Origin: Acetobacteraceae bacterium
GTDB taxonomy: Bacteria; Pseudomonadota; Alphaproteobacteria; Acetobacterales; Acetobacteraceae
Length of the DNA: 64,000 nucleotides
Direction of reading: 5' to 3'
Assembly: GCA_024280945.1 (NCBI GenBank)
Contig: JAMXLO010000141.1
Location: 62,001-126,000, forward strand
Position numbers and translations under genes: made by a program. Below are positions 1-8,566 of the stretch, in pieces. The stretch's first letter is position 1, and every line of letters starts with the position of its first letter. The notes under the pieces are model-generated. The model did not search any database, had not been told where the DNA came from, and saw nothing but the letters and a program-made list of their open reading frames with translations.

Positions 1-2
1 TC

Positions 3-836
3 AATCGCGGCGAGCACCCGATGATCGTGTTCGATCGGGAAGGCAACTTTCTGCGCTCCTGGGGTGAAGGCATGTTCCCTCGCGCGCACGGCGTGCACAT
101 TGATCCGGAACAGACGATCTGGCTTACCGATGACGGCGCACATTGCGTGCGGCGGTGCACGCTGGACGGCAAAGTCCTGATGACGCTGGGCACACCTGGC
201 AAGCCGGCACCTTTCATGAGCGGACAGCCATTCTGCCGCTGCACTCACACCGCGCTGTCGCCGAAGGGCGAAATTTACGTGACCGACGGCTATGGCAACG
301 CGCAGGTGCACAAGTACACACCAGATGGAAAATACCTGATGTCCTGGGGGAAGTGCGGCATCGGCGATGGCGAATTCAACCTACCGCACAACATTCACTG
401 CGACACTGATGGCTGGATCTACGTCGCTGATCGCGAAAACCACCGCGTGCAGGTGTTTGACGGCAACGGCCGGTTCGAGACCGCGTGGTGCAACGTGGTG
501 CACCGGCCAAGTGCACTGCATATGACGACAGGACGCTGCCCACTCTGCTTCATCGGCGAGGTCGGGCCGTATCTCGGTTCCAATCGTGGCTTCCCCAACC
601 TGGGTCCGCGCATCAGCATCCTGTCGAAAGAGGGAAAGCTGCTGGCGCGGCTTGGCTCCGAGACCAATCCGCACGGCCAGGCGCCAGGCCAATTCATGTC
701 GCCGCACGGTATCGCGGTTGATTCGCGTGGCGACATCTACGTGGGGGAAGTCTCCGTCGCGTCCTGGCCGTCACTGTTCCCTGGCCAGCCACGCCCTGAC
801 AACCTGCGTAGTCTGCAGAAGCTGGTGAAACTCTGA
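3..836 (+). CDS. NHL-repeat (beta-propeller) protein, 5' end outside window
   Basis: The reading frame is open back to the window edge, and the first codons read as part of an NHL repeat (NRGEHPMIVFDREGNFL), so the gene starts upstream; the ATG at 21 has no ribosome binding site. At least three NHL-type blades are visible, each with a pattern like YVADRENHRVQVFDGNGRF or YVTDGYGNAQVHKYTPDG. Such six-bladed propellers occur in peptidyl-alpha-hydroxyglycine lyase-like and other secreted or sensor proteins. The repeats give the fold but not a substrate. It ends 140 nt before the caspase-like gene; that gap shows no recognisable element. Confidence 0.8.
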   Translation, partial: NRGEHPMIVFDREGNFLRSWGEGMFPRAHGVHIDPEQTIWLTDDGAHCVRRCTLDGKVLMTLGTPGKPAPFMSGQPFCRCTHTALSPKGEIYVTDGYGNAQVHKYTPDGKYLMSWGKCGIGDGEFNLPHNIHCDTDGWIYVADRENHRVQVFDGNGRFETAWCNVVHRPSALHMTTGRCPLCFIGEVGPYLGSNRGFPNLGPRISILSKEGKLLARLGSETNPHGQAPGQFMSPHGIAVDSRGDIYVGEVSVASWPSLFPGQPRPDNLRSLQKLVKL

Positions 837-968
837 CAGCCGATCCTCGGCATTTCATCTGAAACGCAATTCGCTCGGGCCTGACATCGTTCGGAAACCC
901 GCCGCCCGCATTCCTGTGCTCGCTCCCGGCAAACGGAAGCATTGGTCACGACATCTGATCGCGAGCCC

Positions 969-974
969 AGGAGG
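969..974 (+). promoter_or_regulatory. Shine-Dalgarno AGGAGG deciding the caspase-like start
   Basis: AGGAGG lies 2 nt before the ATG at 977 and 5 nt before the ATG at 980. The spacing favours the second ATG. Confidence 0.6.
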
Positions 975-979
975 AAATG

Positions 980-3049
980 ATGGCAGCGAAACGTGTGGAG
1001 CCGCGTGCGCGCGGCCGTCCGCCCAATGGAGCGCAAGGAGCAAAACGGGCGCTCCTCGTGGCGGTCAACCACTATGGCAACCCGCAGAACGATCTGCCGA
1101 GTTGTCTCAAGGATGCAGCACAATTCAAGTCCGTGCTGCAGTCGCACTACGGGTTCGAGAGCATTACCGAACTCTATGATGCGGATGCCACCGCCACCAA
1201 GGTGGATGCAGGCCTTGGCTGGCTTCTGCAGGATGCAACAGAGGCCGACCGGCTGGTGTTCTTCTACTCCGGACACGGCTACCAGCAACCGCGCAACGGC
1301 AACCTCGAAGAATGCCTGGTACTCGGCAACCTTGACTTCTACTTCGATGACCGCCTGAGCAGGCTCAGTCAGTCGGCACCAGCGGGCGTCCTGACTGTGG
1401 TCCTCGACTCCTGCTTCTCCGGCGGGATGGATAAGCGGATTCTGCTCGGCGATCGCATCGAGGTCGCCCGTACCAAGCTATGGGTGCCGCCGCCTGACGC
1501 GTCGCAAGGGAAGGCTTTCGCCGCCGGACCACTGGTGCCGCGTCCATTTGGCTGCTTCCCCGTCAAGGGCCAGGACGCAGTCAAGCGCCTTGTGCTGGGT
1601 TCCGAACTCGAACCTGGCGCAAAGGTGCTGCAGCCTGCGGCAGCCGCTGGGGACGAAGCCGGGCAACTCCAGCTCAACGCTCTGCTGCTCTCGGCCTGCA
1701 GCGAAAACGAAACCGCGTCTGCCGCGACTTCGACGACGAAGGGAATGTCAGCCTTCACCTTCGCGCTGACCAATACGATACCCGCGTCCGGCGAAATAGC
1801 GGCCACCAAGCTGCACGACGATGTCCGCGAGCGACTGGCGGGAATGGGCTTTCGCCAGACGCCACTTCTAAGAGCCCCTGCCCGCCCGACCGGCATGTCC
1901 GACAGGAGCTTTGTCACGCTCCTGCCGCTCACCGCCGCGTCCCCGGCCGCAGGTAACACCGGCAAGGCCATGCAGGTCTCGACCGGCTCCCACCTCTCAG
2001 CCACAGACGAAACCGAGGAGACTGCAACGATGACGAACCAAACCACGACCAACCAACAGAACTTCGATCAGCAGTTCTGGCACACCGTTGAACGTGTAGC
2101 AGCTCAGGTCACACAGGCGGCAGGCAACGGGGCCGCCCCCGGACGCAAAGACTTCGCAGCCGCAGTACAGCCCGCGACGTCGGCACAGCCCACGACATCG
2201 GGGGCGGCGAACGGAGCAGACGAAGGGCAGATGCCACCGGCCAGCGGCAGTGCCACCCTGCCTGCGCGCCCGGCACCGGATGGCAGCAGGCCGGGTCAGG
2301 TCGGACAGCCGAGTGGCGCCAATGGCGGAGCGGATGATTCGGCCAATGGTTCGGCGGACAGCGTGGCATCGGCTGCTCCGGACCAAGCCGCCTCGCGGGC
2401 AGACAGCAACCCACCTGGTCAACAGAAATGGATCGGTGCCGCCCTGAGCCTGGTCGGGACGCTCGCACCAATGGTGATCGACGCAATCCGCAAGCGGCGC
2501 AAGGATTTCATCCCCGACGGCGAGGTGGACGAGGAGAAGCTGCTGGGAACGGTGACCGAAGTGGTTGCTCCGGCGGTAATCGATGCAATTCAGCGGAGCC
2601 CCAAGGACTTCACTCCGGATGACGCGGCCGATCAAAACGGTGCAGACGACGACAGCAAGGCCTTCCCCTGGGGCTCGATCGCGCGTGTCGTCGCGTCGGC
2701 CGTTCCCAGCATCATCGGCGAAGTCACCCGAGGAAAGGACTTCGCACCTGAGTTGTCGGATCAGGCACCGACCGACGACAAGGGGGCGGGAATGATCGTA
2801 GGGGCCGTGACCCCTGGCATCATCGAGGCAATTGCCAGGCGGCAGCAAGGCCAAGCCGGCTCTGCCAACGGCGCGCAAGGCCCGGCGGGCGATGACAAGG
2901 GCATTCCATGGGGCGCGATGGCGCGCGTGGCGGCGGCGGTTGTTCCCGCGGTGGTCGGCGAGATCACCCACAAGAAGATCATGGCACCAGGTATGCCGCC
3001 ACTGCCGGCCCCCGGGCGCCAGCCGGTTCCATTCGGCGCAGTGAACTGA
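980..3049 (+). CDS. Caspase-like (metacaspase/orthocaspase, peptidase C14) protein with C-terminal helical repeats
   Basis: Residues about 20-150 form a caspase-fold p20-like domain: strand RALLVAVNHY, catalytic His99 in FFYSGHGY and catalytic Cys145 in VVLDSCFSGG. A p10-like part with LLLSACSENETAS follows around 235-300. Bacterial C14 enzymes of this kind usually cleave after Arg or Lys. After about residue 330 the protein turns low-complexity (Ala, Gly, Thr, Pro rich), and then carries five to six degenerate 35-40 residue repeats. Each repeat is a hydrophobic helix (such as VAPAVIDAIQR) followed by KDFxP and an acidic linker. There is no clear signal peptide. The repeat tail matches no domain I know. 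An internal ATG at 2030 with its own GAGGAG could yield the tail separately. The start at 980 was chosen for ribosome binding site spacing; 977 is possible. Confidence 0.85.
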   Translation: MAAKRVEPRARGRPPNGAQGAKRALLVAVNHYGNPQNDLPSCLKDAAQFKSVLQSHYGFESITELYDADATATKVDAGLGWLLQDATEADRLVFFYSGHGYQQPRNGNLEECLVLGNLDFYFDDRLSRLSQSAPAGVLTVVLDSCFSGGMDKRILLGDRIEVARTKLWVPPPDASQGKAFAAGPLVPRPFGCFPVKGQDAVKRLVLGSELEPGAKVLQPAAAAGDEAGQLQLNALLLSACSENETASAATSTTKGMSAFTFALTNTIPASGEIAATKLHDDVRERLAGMGFRQTPLLRAPARPTGMSDRSFVTLLPLTAASPAAGNTGKAMQVSTGSHLSATDETEETATMTNQTTTNQQNFDQQFWHTVERVAAQVTQAAGNGAAPGRKDFAAAVQPATSAQPTTSGAANGADEGQMPPASGSATLPARPAPDGSRPGQVGQPSGANGGADDSANGSADSVASAAPDQAASRADSNPPGQQKWIGAALSLVGTLAPMVIDAIRKRRKDFIPDGEVDEEKLLGTVTEVVAPAVIDAIQRSPKDFTPDDAADQNGADDDSKAFPWGSIARVVASAVPSIIGEVTRGKDFAPELSDQAPTDDKGAGMIVGAVTPGIIEAIARRQQGQAGSANGAQGPAGDDKGIPWGAMARVAAAVVPAVVGEITHKKIMAPGMPPLPAPGRQPVPFGAVN

Positions 3050-3067
3050 CGCGGCACGCGACGGGAA

Positions 3068-3093
3068 GGCGGGCGGCGGAAAGGCCGCCCGCC
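3068..3093. terminator. GC-rich hairpin between convergent genes
   Basis: A perfect 10-bp stem (GGCGGGCGGC / GCCGCCCGCC) with a 6-nt loop sits between the caspase-like gene and the convergent DUF35 gene. It has no T-run, so it is only a likely bidirectional terminator. Confidence 0.55.
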
Positions 3094-3106
3094 AACTTCC
3101 GGCCTC

Positions 3107-3505
3107 CTATACGGGTGTGAACATCGGCACCGGCGGTCCGCCTTCAGTCGGCACGAACTTCAGCTTTACGTCCTGCCCGATCTTCAGCGCGTCGAGATCG
3201 CAATCGACGATGTTGGTCATCATCTTCGGGCCCTCCGCCAACTCCACATACGCCATCGCGAAGGGAACCTCGGCGCGCTTCATCACGCTGAGCGAGTAGA
3301 TCTTGCCCTTGCCGGACCCTTCCTCCCAGGCGCAGGTGCCAAAGCAGAACGGGCACAACCCACGCGGATACCAATGCGCCTTCTTGCATGACGTGCAGCG
3401 GCGGATCAGGAATTTGCCCGCAGCACAGGCATCCCAGAACGGCTTGGTTTCCGGATTGGTGTCGGGGGCGCCGGCGAAGGAGATTTTGCGCTGAACATAA
3501 GCCAT
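3107..3505 (-). CDS. DUF35 zinc-ribbon/OB-fold acyl-CoA-associated protein
   Basis: A 132-residue protein. An N-terminal helix (ETKPFWDACAAGKFLIRRC) leads into a zinc ribbon with two Cys pairs (CTSC and CPFC), then a small OB-fold ending at PMFTPV. DUF35 proteins act as partners of thiolase-fold enzymes on CoA-bound substrates, for example ChsH2 with the retro-aldolase Ltp2. The gene begins 5 nt after the stop of the thiolase-fold gene, so the two are almost surely co-transcribed. The start at 3505 (MAYVQRK) was chosen over a longer upstream frame because that extension overlaps the thiolase gene and lacks family similarity. Confidence 0.85.
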   Translation of the reverse strand: MAYVQRKISFAGAPDTNPETKPFWDACAAGKFLIRRCTSCKKAHWYPRGLCPFCFGTCAWEEGSGKGKIYSLSVMKRAEVPFAMAYVELAEGPKMMTNIVDCDLDALKIGQDVKLKFVPTEGGPPVPMFTPV

Positions 3506-3510
3506 GTCGA

Positions 3511-4680
3511 TCACTCCCGCTCCAGAATGACTGTGCTGCCGCAATGCCGCGTGCCAAGCGAACCGCCTGTGCCATGTGCCAGCGCGAGATTGCAGTTCTT
3601 CACCTGCACCGACGGATGCGCTTCGCCGCGCAGCTGACGCACCGCCTCGATGATCTTGGTAATGCCGCCGCGGTTGGCTGGATGGTTGCTGCACAAACCG
3701 CCGCCATCAGTGTTGAACGGCAGCTTGCCGACGCCCGAAATCAGGTTGCCGTCCGATACGAACTTGCCACCCTGACCTTTTTCGCAGAAGCCCAGGTCCT
3801 CGAGCTGCATCAGCACGGTGATGGTGAAGCTGTCATAGATCGATGCATACTTGATATCCGACGGCTTGACTCCGGACATTTCCCATGCAGGCGGTCCAGA
3901 CCAGCGCGCGCCGGAATAGGTCAGATCGACATCGCCGCCCATCTGTCCCTTCGGGCCTTCACCAACACCGATCACCTTTACCAGCGGGCGCTTCAGGCTC
4001 TTCGCGATCTCCGGCTTCGCCACGATCAATGCGCCACCGCCGTCACTGATGACGCAGCAGTCCAGCCGATGCAGCGGCGTAGAGACCATCGGCGATTTCA
4101 CGACATCTTCAACGGTCACAACGTCGCGCAGCATCGCATGCGGATTGTGCTGCGCGTGGTGCGACGCGGCGACCTTGATCCAGGCGAGTTGTTCACTCGT
4201 CGTGCCGTACTCATACATATGGCGCGCAGCACACATCGCGTACATATTCACCACGGTCGGACCGTACGGATATTCAAACTGCACGTCTGGTTGCGCCACG
4301 TTGCCGGCGCGGGTCGCAGTGCCTGTCGCCATGCCCTCGCTGCGCGGCCGACCGGCGAGTGTGATCAGCGCGATGCTGCATCGACCGGCGGCGATCGATT
4401 CCAGCGCGTGACCGACCGCGACCTGATAGGATGAGCCACCGACATCGGTGGAATCCACGTGCCGGCAGCGCAGATTCATGTAATCAACCATCGACAGCGG
4501 GCCGAGACCCGGCGCATCGCCGGCGCAGAAATACCCGTCGATATCGTCCTTGGTCAGGCCGGCATCCTCCAGTGCGCCCTTCGCGCACTCGGTGTGCAGC
4601 AATGCCACCGATTTGTCGGTTGCTCTGCGTGTCGGGTGCTCGTACGCGCCGACGATATAGCCTGCTCCCTTCAAACTCAT
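3511..4680 (-). CDS. Thiolase-fold (lipid-transfer/acetyl-CoA acetyltransferase-like) protein lacking the usual nucleophilic Cys
   Basis: About 389 residues, a normal length for the SCP-x/lipid-transfer thiolase group. The family C-terminus is clear (CSNHPANRGG, then LRGEAHPSVQVKN and AHGTGGSLGTRH). The nucleophile loop around residues 80-86 reads DVGGSSYQ, with Ser or Gly where a true thiolase has Cys, so condensation or thiolysis is doubtful. Together with the adjacent DUF35 gene this resembles Ltp2-ChsH2-type retro-aldolases of side-chain degradation. That function is inferred. The start at 4680 is preceded by GGGAG; the upstream 19 codons are not conserved in type. Confidence 0.8.
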   Translation of the reverse strand: MSLKGAGYIVGAYEHPTRRATDKSVALLHTECAKGALEDAGLTKDDIDGYFCAGDAPGLGPLSMVDYMNLRCRHVDSTDVGGSSYQVAVGHALESIAAGRCSIALITLAGRPRSEGMATGTATRAGNVAQPDVQFEYPYGPTVVNMYAMCAARHMYEYGTTSEQLAWIKVAASHHAQHNPHAMLRDVVTVEDVVKSPMVSTPLHRLDCCVISDGGGALIVAKPEIAKSLKRPLVKVIGVGEGPKGQMGGDVDLTYSGARWSGPPAWEMSGVKPSDIKYASIYDSFTITVLMQLEDLGFCEKGQGGKFVSDGNLISGVGKLPFNTDGGGLCSNHPANRGGITKIIEAVRQLRGEAHPSVQVKNCNLALAHGTGGSLGTRHCGSTVILERE

Positions 4681-4752
4681 GCTCCACTCCCCTCGAGCGT
4701 GATGGCCGCAGGCGGAATCGCCAGAGGTCTGAATCACGCGGTAGAATAACAG

Positions 4753-4788
4753 GCCAGAGACGGACGAGCGTTCTCGTCCGGCTCTGGC
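4753..4788. repeat. Long near-perfect inverted repeat in a divergent intergenic region
   Basis: GCCAGAG and CGGACGAG pair with CTCGTCCG and CTCTGGC around a 4-nt CGTT loop: 15 Watson-Crick pairs with one A/G mismatch. It lies between two divergent start codons (4680 and 4861), so it is not placed as a terminator for either gene. It could be an operator or an mRNA leader structure. Confidence 0.75.
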
Positions 4789-4860
4789 GCCAGGCTCGGT
4801 CCGGTTTGGACGACGCGATTATACTGATCAGTAGCTGGACTGCCAGACGGGGACCCAAGC

Positions 4861-5940
4861 ATGGCTGATCCGCACGTCAACCGCGTTCCGATCCATAGCT
4901 GGGTCGCGCCGATCCTCGCGCTGCTGGCCGCGCTGTTCATCGGCCACGGCGACTCCTGGGCACTCGGCGTCGTGTCGGCGATCTTCCTGATCGGTGCAGT
5001 GCTGATAGCGGTGCATCATGCCGAGGTCGTCGCGCACTGGCTTGGCGAGCCCTATGGCACGCTGGTACTCACGCTGGCTGTTACGATCATCGAGCTGTCG
5101 CTGATCGTGTCGATGATGCTGACCGGAGAACCGAGCGCGACGCTGGCGCGGGACGCAGTCCATGCCGTGCTGATGCTGGTGCTCAGCGGCCTGGCTGGCG
5201 CGTGTATCCTTGCAGGAACGCTGCGGCATCGCGAGCAGGACTTCCAGATCCAAGGCGCAAATGCGTTTCTCGCCGTCCTGATGCCGATGGCCGTGCTGGT
5301 CCTGGTCCTGCCCAACTATACGATCATCAGTCCCGGACCCTTCTATTCGCCACTGCAATTGGTGTTTGTGGGAGCCGCCTGCTTCACGCTTTACCTCGTG
5401 TTCCTGTTCGTGCAGACCGTGCGCCATCAGGAGTACTTCCTTCCTGCCAGCGCAGTTGAAGGCGAAGTTCATGTGACCCCCTCGGCCAGGCTTGGTGCCA
5501 TCAGCGGTGGGCTGCTGATCGTCTCGCTGGTTGCGGTGATCCTGCTGGCTGAACGGCTTGCACCGTTGATTGAGCACGGCATCCACGCGAGCGGCGCGCC
5601 GCTCAAACTCGCAGGGGTGATCGTCGCTTCGATCGTGCTGCTGCCGGAATCCGTGACGGCACTGCGCGCCGCACGCCGCAATCAACTGCAGACCAGTATC
5701 AACCTGGCTCTGGGCAGCGCCGTCGCCTGCATCGGCCTTACCGTCCCCTCGGTGGCCATCATCGCGACGGCGCTACACCAGCCGCTGGCGCTCGGGATCG
5801 ATACTGGCCCCACGGTCATGCTGGGCCTGTCTTTCCTGGTGGCCATGCTGACTTATGGCCAGGGGCGCACCAACCTGTTGTCCGGCTGCGTTCACCTTGT
5901 GCTGTTTGCGAGCTACATATTCATGATCTTTGTGCCTTGA
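4861..5940 (+). CDS. chaA: Calcium:proton antiporter (ChaA-like, CaCA family)
   Basis: A 359-residue integral membrane protein with about eleven hydrophobic segments arranged as two inverted halves. The two ion-binding alpha repeats are visible: VTIIELSLIVSMM near residues 75-90 and VLLPESVTALRAARRNQ near 258-275, each with the conserved acidic residue in a membrane helix. The second is followed by GSAVACIGLTVPSVA. It should exchange cytoplasmic Ca2+ (possibly Na+ or K+) for protons at the inner membrane. It is divergent from the thiolase pair across a region holding a long inverted repeat. The P450 gene starts 13 nt downstream, but no functional link is evident. Confidence 0.9.
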   Translation: MADPHVNRVPIHSWVAPILALLAALFIGHGDSWALGVVSAIFLIGAVLIAVHHAEVVAHWLGEPYGTLVLTLAVTIIELSLIVSMMLTGEPSATLARDAVHAVLMLVLSGLAGACILAGTLRHREQDFQIQGANAFLAVLMPMAVLVLVLPNYTIISPGPFYSPLQLVFVGAACFTLYLVFLFVQTVRHQEYFLPASAVEGEVHVTPSARLGAISGGLLIVSLVAVILLAERLAPLIEHGIHASGAPLKLAGVIVASIVLLPESVTALRAARRNQLQTSINLALGSAVACIGLTVPSVAIIATALHQPLALGIDTGPTVMLGLSFLVAMLTYGQGRTNLLSGCVHLVLFASYIFMIFVP

Positions 5941-5953
5941 TGGGAGCGTTGGC

Positions 5954-7324
5954 ATGGATCTCGCTCAGCGCAGGCTGCTGATCCCGCCTGTCCCGCCGCG
6001 GCCGACGCATGAGTTGAGCTTCTTTCAGTTCCTCCGCGCGGCGCGCACCAATGCTCTGACACTATGGACCGAGGCGGCCTACCAGGAACAGGTGCTGCGC
6101 CATCGCTTCTTCGGCCGCACCCACATGCTGATCAACGAACCTGCGGCGGTCCATCACATCCTGGTCGACAACCCAACGAACTATCGACGCTCGCCCGCCT
6201 CGATCCGGATCCTGCGGCCGATCACCGGCTATGGTCTGCTGCTCAGCGAGGGCGAGGACTGGCGACGCCAGCGCCGCATCATCGGTCCCGCGCTGGCGCC
6301 GCGCAGCCTGCCGCTCCTGGCGCGCCACATCGTGGCCTGCACGCGGGAGGCACTCGCCGTGTTCGAGGCCCAGGCAGGTGAGCCGGTCGATCTGCTGGGA
6401 GCGATGCAAAGCCTCGCGCTCGATATCGCCGGTCGGTCGATGTTTTCGCTGGAGATGCGCCACTACGGCGCAGCAATGCGGCGCATGTTGAACGAATATG
6501 GCGTGACTTACGCCCGACCGCGCCTGTGGGACATCGTTCTCCCACCGTCGGTCCCAACCTTGCGCGATATCGGTCGGCGGCGCTTCCAGCATCGGTGGAT
6601 GTCGCTGATGGCCGAGATCATGCAGGCGCGTCTTGCCGCTCCCGCCACCGATACACCGCGCGATCTGTTCGATCTGCTGCACGCGGCGCGCGACCCTGAG
6701 ACCGGAAAAGGATTCTCCTCTGAACAATTGCGCGATCAGATCGCCACTCTGATTCTCGCCGGGCACGAGACGACCGCGGTGGCGCTGTTCTGGTCGCTGT
6801 TCCTGCTGGCCAACGCGCCGGACGAGCAGCGTCGCGTGGCCGACGAGGCAAACAGCGTGGCGATAGCGCCTGACCGAGTGATGGACGCCGTGCCGGGCCT
6901 GATTCGCACGCGCGCGGTGCTCAACGAGTCGCTGCGGTTGTATCCACCGGCCTTCACCCTGGTGCGCGAGGCCATCAAGGCAGATCGGGCGGGCCCGATC
7001 GACGTCCCGCGCCATTCGGTGCTGATGATCGCACCCTGGGTCCTGCACCGGCATCAGCGCTTGTGGCACGATCCCGATGCGTTCGATCCGGATCGGTTCA
7101 TGCCAGATGCGCCCGCTCCGGCGCGGTTCGCCTATATGCCATTCGGCGCCGGCCCACGCGTCTGCGTCGGCGCACAGTTCGCGCTCACCGAGGCCACCCT
7201 GGCACTGGCCATGATGGTGCGGCGCTTCGAGATCACCCTGGCTGAAACCGAGCCGGTGCGGCCGGTCGCGGTGGTGACGACACAACCCAGCCGTCGCCCA
7301 TTGTTCCACCTGCGCGCACGGTAG
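5954..7324 (+). CDS. Cytochrome P450
   Basis: 456 residues, soluble bacterial size. The I-helix oxygen-binding motif AGHETTAVALFW, the K-helix ExxR in NESLRLYPP, and the heme-ligand loop FGAGPRVCVG with Cys404 are all intact. It should be a heme-thiolate monooxygenase needing an external electron donor; no ferredoxin or reductase gene is nearby. The similarity style (HETTA, long N-terminus with PPRPTHELSFFQFL) is that of fatty-acid or alkane-type P450s, but the substrate is unknown. The start at 5954 has GGGAG 7 nt upstream; the longer frame from 5930 overlaps chaA and lacks one. Confidence 0.9.
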   Translation: MDLAQRRLLIPPVPPRPTHELSFFQFLRAARTNALTLWTEAAYQEQVLRHRFFGRTHMLINEPAAVHHILVDNPTNYRRSPASIRILRPITGYGLLLSEGEDWRRQRRIIGPALAPRSLPLLARHIVACTREALAVFEAQAGEPVDLLGAMQSLALDIAGRSMFSLEMRHYGAAMRRMLNEYGVTYARPRLWDIVLPPSVPTLRDIGRRRFQHRWMSLMAEIMQARLAAPATDTPRDLFDLLHAARDPETGKGFSSEQLRDQIATLILAGHETTAVALFWSLFLLANAPDEQRRVADEANSVAIAPDRVMDAVPGLIRTRAVLNESLRLYPPAFTLVREAIKADRAGPIDVPRHSVLMIAPWVLHRHQRLWHDPDAFDPDRFMPDAPAPARFAYMPFGAGPRVCVGAQFALTEATLALAMMVRRFEITLAETEPVRPVAVVTTQPSRRPLFHLRAR

Positions 7325-7326
7325 GC

Positions 7327-8253
7327 CTATTCCGCGGCCATCATGCGCCCCGCTTCCAGTGCAAAGCTCCCCTCGATATGCGCGGCCAGCGCGTCAGTCA
7401 CTGGCTGCGGCGGCCGCTTCGCCTTGATCAGCAGAATGCCGAAGTCGGGCAATGCCGGCATACCCTCCTCGGGCCGCATCGCGCGCAGGCCATCGGGCAG
7501 CCACGACAGGGTCGAGACGGTCACCGCGAGGCCCGCCAACACGGGCGCATGGGTGCCGATCTGCGAGGCTGAGGTGTAGGCGATCCGGTAGCGTCGCCCC
7601 GCCTGCTCGAGCGCTCGCACGGCCGCTCCAGCCCATTCGCAGTCCTGACCGCGCGCCAGAAATGGGCTGCGCTCCGCCAATGCCAGCGGCAACGGATCCT
7701 GTCGGTGCGGTGCGTACCGCGTCGACGTCACCCAGACCAGCGGCCCACGCCACAACGGCACCTCCTGCCAGTCCGGCAGCCCGTGGCCGTTGGAGATGAG
7801 CGTGAGGTCCAGTTCGCCCACCTTGATCCGATGCATCAGTTCAGAGGACGGCGAGCAGACCACATCGACCTGCACGGCAGGGTGCGTTTCCGCAAAGCGC
7901 TTCAAGATCCGCGGCAGATAGGCAAACGCGTAGTCATCCGGTGATCCCAGGCGCACCCGACCGGCGATCTGCGGTGCCCGGAAAGTGGTCAGCACCTCGT
8001 CGTTCAACGCCAGGATCTGCCGCGCCCGAGTCAGCAGATAGTGGCCGTGCGGTGTCAACTCGACGCTGCCGCCTTTGCCGCGGCTCAGCACCGGCTGGCC
8101 CAGAATGTCCTCGAGCCGCTTCACCTGCATCGACACCGCGGACTGCGTGCGCCCGACGCGCGCCGCTGCCTGGGTGAAGCTGTGGCCCTCAGCGATCAAC
8201 ACGAAGGCGCGCAGCAGGTCAGTATCGAGGTGGTGCGGTGCGGTCATGGTCAT
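7327..8253 (-). CDS. LysR-family transcriptional regulator
   Basis: 308 residues. The N-terminal winged helix-turn-helix is typical (AFVLIAEGHSFTQAAARVGR, then TQSAVSMQVKRLEDILG), followed by a two-lobed effector-binding domain (LGSPDDYAFAYLPRILKRFA). It is divergent from the small DUF1127 gene at 8344, a common arrangement in which the regulator acts on the shared intergenic region. GAATATTC (8257-8264) next to its start could be part of an autoregulatory site. It converges with the P450 gene, 2 nt apart. The effector is unknown. Confidence 0.9.
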   Translation of the reverse strand: MTMTAPHHLDTDLLRAFVLIAEGHSFTQAAARVGRTQSAVSMQVKRLEDILGQPVLSRGKGGSVELTPHGHYLLTRARQILALNDEVLTTFRAPQIAGRVRLGSPDDYAFAYLPRILKRFAETHPAVQVDVVCSPSSELMHRIKVGELDLTLISNGHGLPDWQEVPLWRGPLVWVTSTRYAPHRQDPLPLALAERSPFLARGQDCEWAGAAVRALEQAGRRYRIAYTSASQIGTHAPVLAGLAVTVSTLSWLPDGLRAMRPEEGMPALPDFGILLIKAKRPPQPVTDALAAHIEGSFALEAGRMMAAE

Positions 8254-8343
8254 TAGGAATATTCATCGCTCGCGTCAAGGCAATTCGTTTTACTGATTTT
8301 GCCACCAACGGCAACCTGGCTGTCCAGCGTAGGGAAAGGTCCG

Positions 8344-8562
8344 ATGTCGAACCGCCTGCTCTTCGGCAAGCCAGGTCGATTGCTGTCAGCGCATACTGTA
8401 GTGGCTCAACCTCCGTCCGGTTGGGCGCGGGTGCGTGGCGCTTGGCTGCGGTATCGCTCGCGTCAGCGTATCGCCCAGCTCGACAGCCACATGCTGAAGG
8501 ATATCGGGGTTAGTTTCGCCGAGGCAGAGGCGGAGGCGAACAAGCCGCTCTGGCGGGCTTAG
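8344..8562 (+). CDS. Small DUF1127 (YjiS-like) protein
   Basis: 72 residues. The C-terminal half carries the DUF1127 pattern: a basic segment (WLRYRSRQRIAQLD), then MLKDIGVSFAEAEAEANKP. DUF1127 proteins are small and Arg-rich; some bind RNA or influence phosphate, carbon or stress responses in alphaproteobacteria. The role here cannot be read from sequence. The start at 8344 follows a GGGAAAGG ribosome binding site; the upstream 15 codons of open frame are not family-like. It is divergent from the LysR gene and convergent with the sulfotransferase gene. Confidence 0.8.
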   Translation: MSNRLLFGKPGRLLSAHTVVAQPPSGWARVRGAWLRYRSRQRIAQLDSHMLKDIGVSFAEAEAEANKPLWRA

Positions 8563-8566
8563 GCCA

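Noticed and set aside
1997-2971. 324-codon minus-strand frame inside the caspase-like gene
   Set aside because: It is opposite the repeat tail and mirrors its low-complexity composition; no ribosome binding site or motif.
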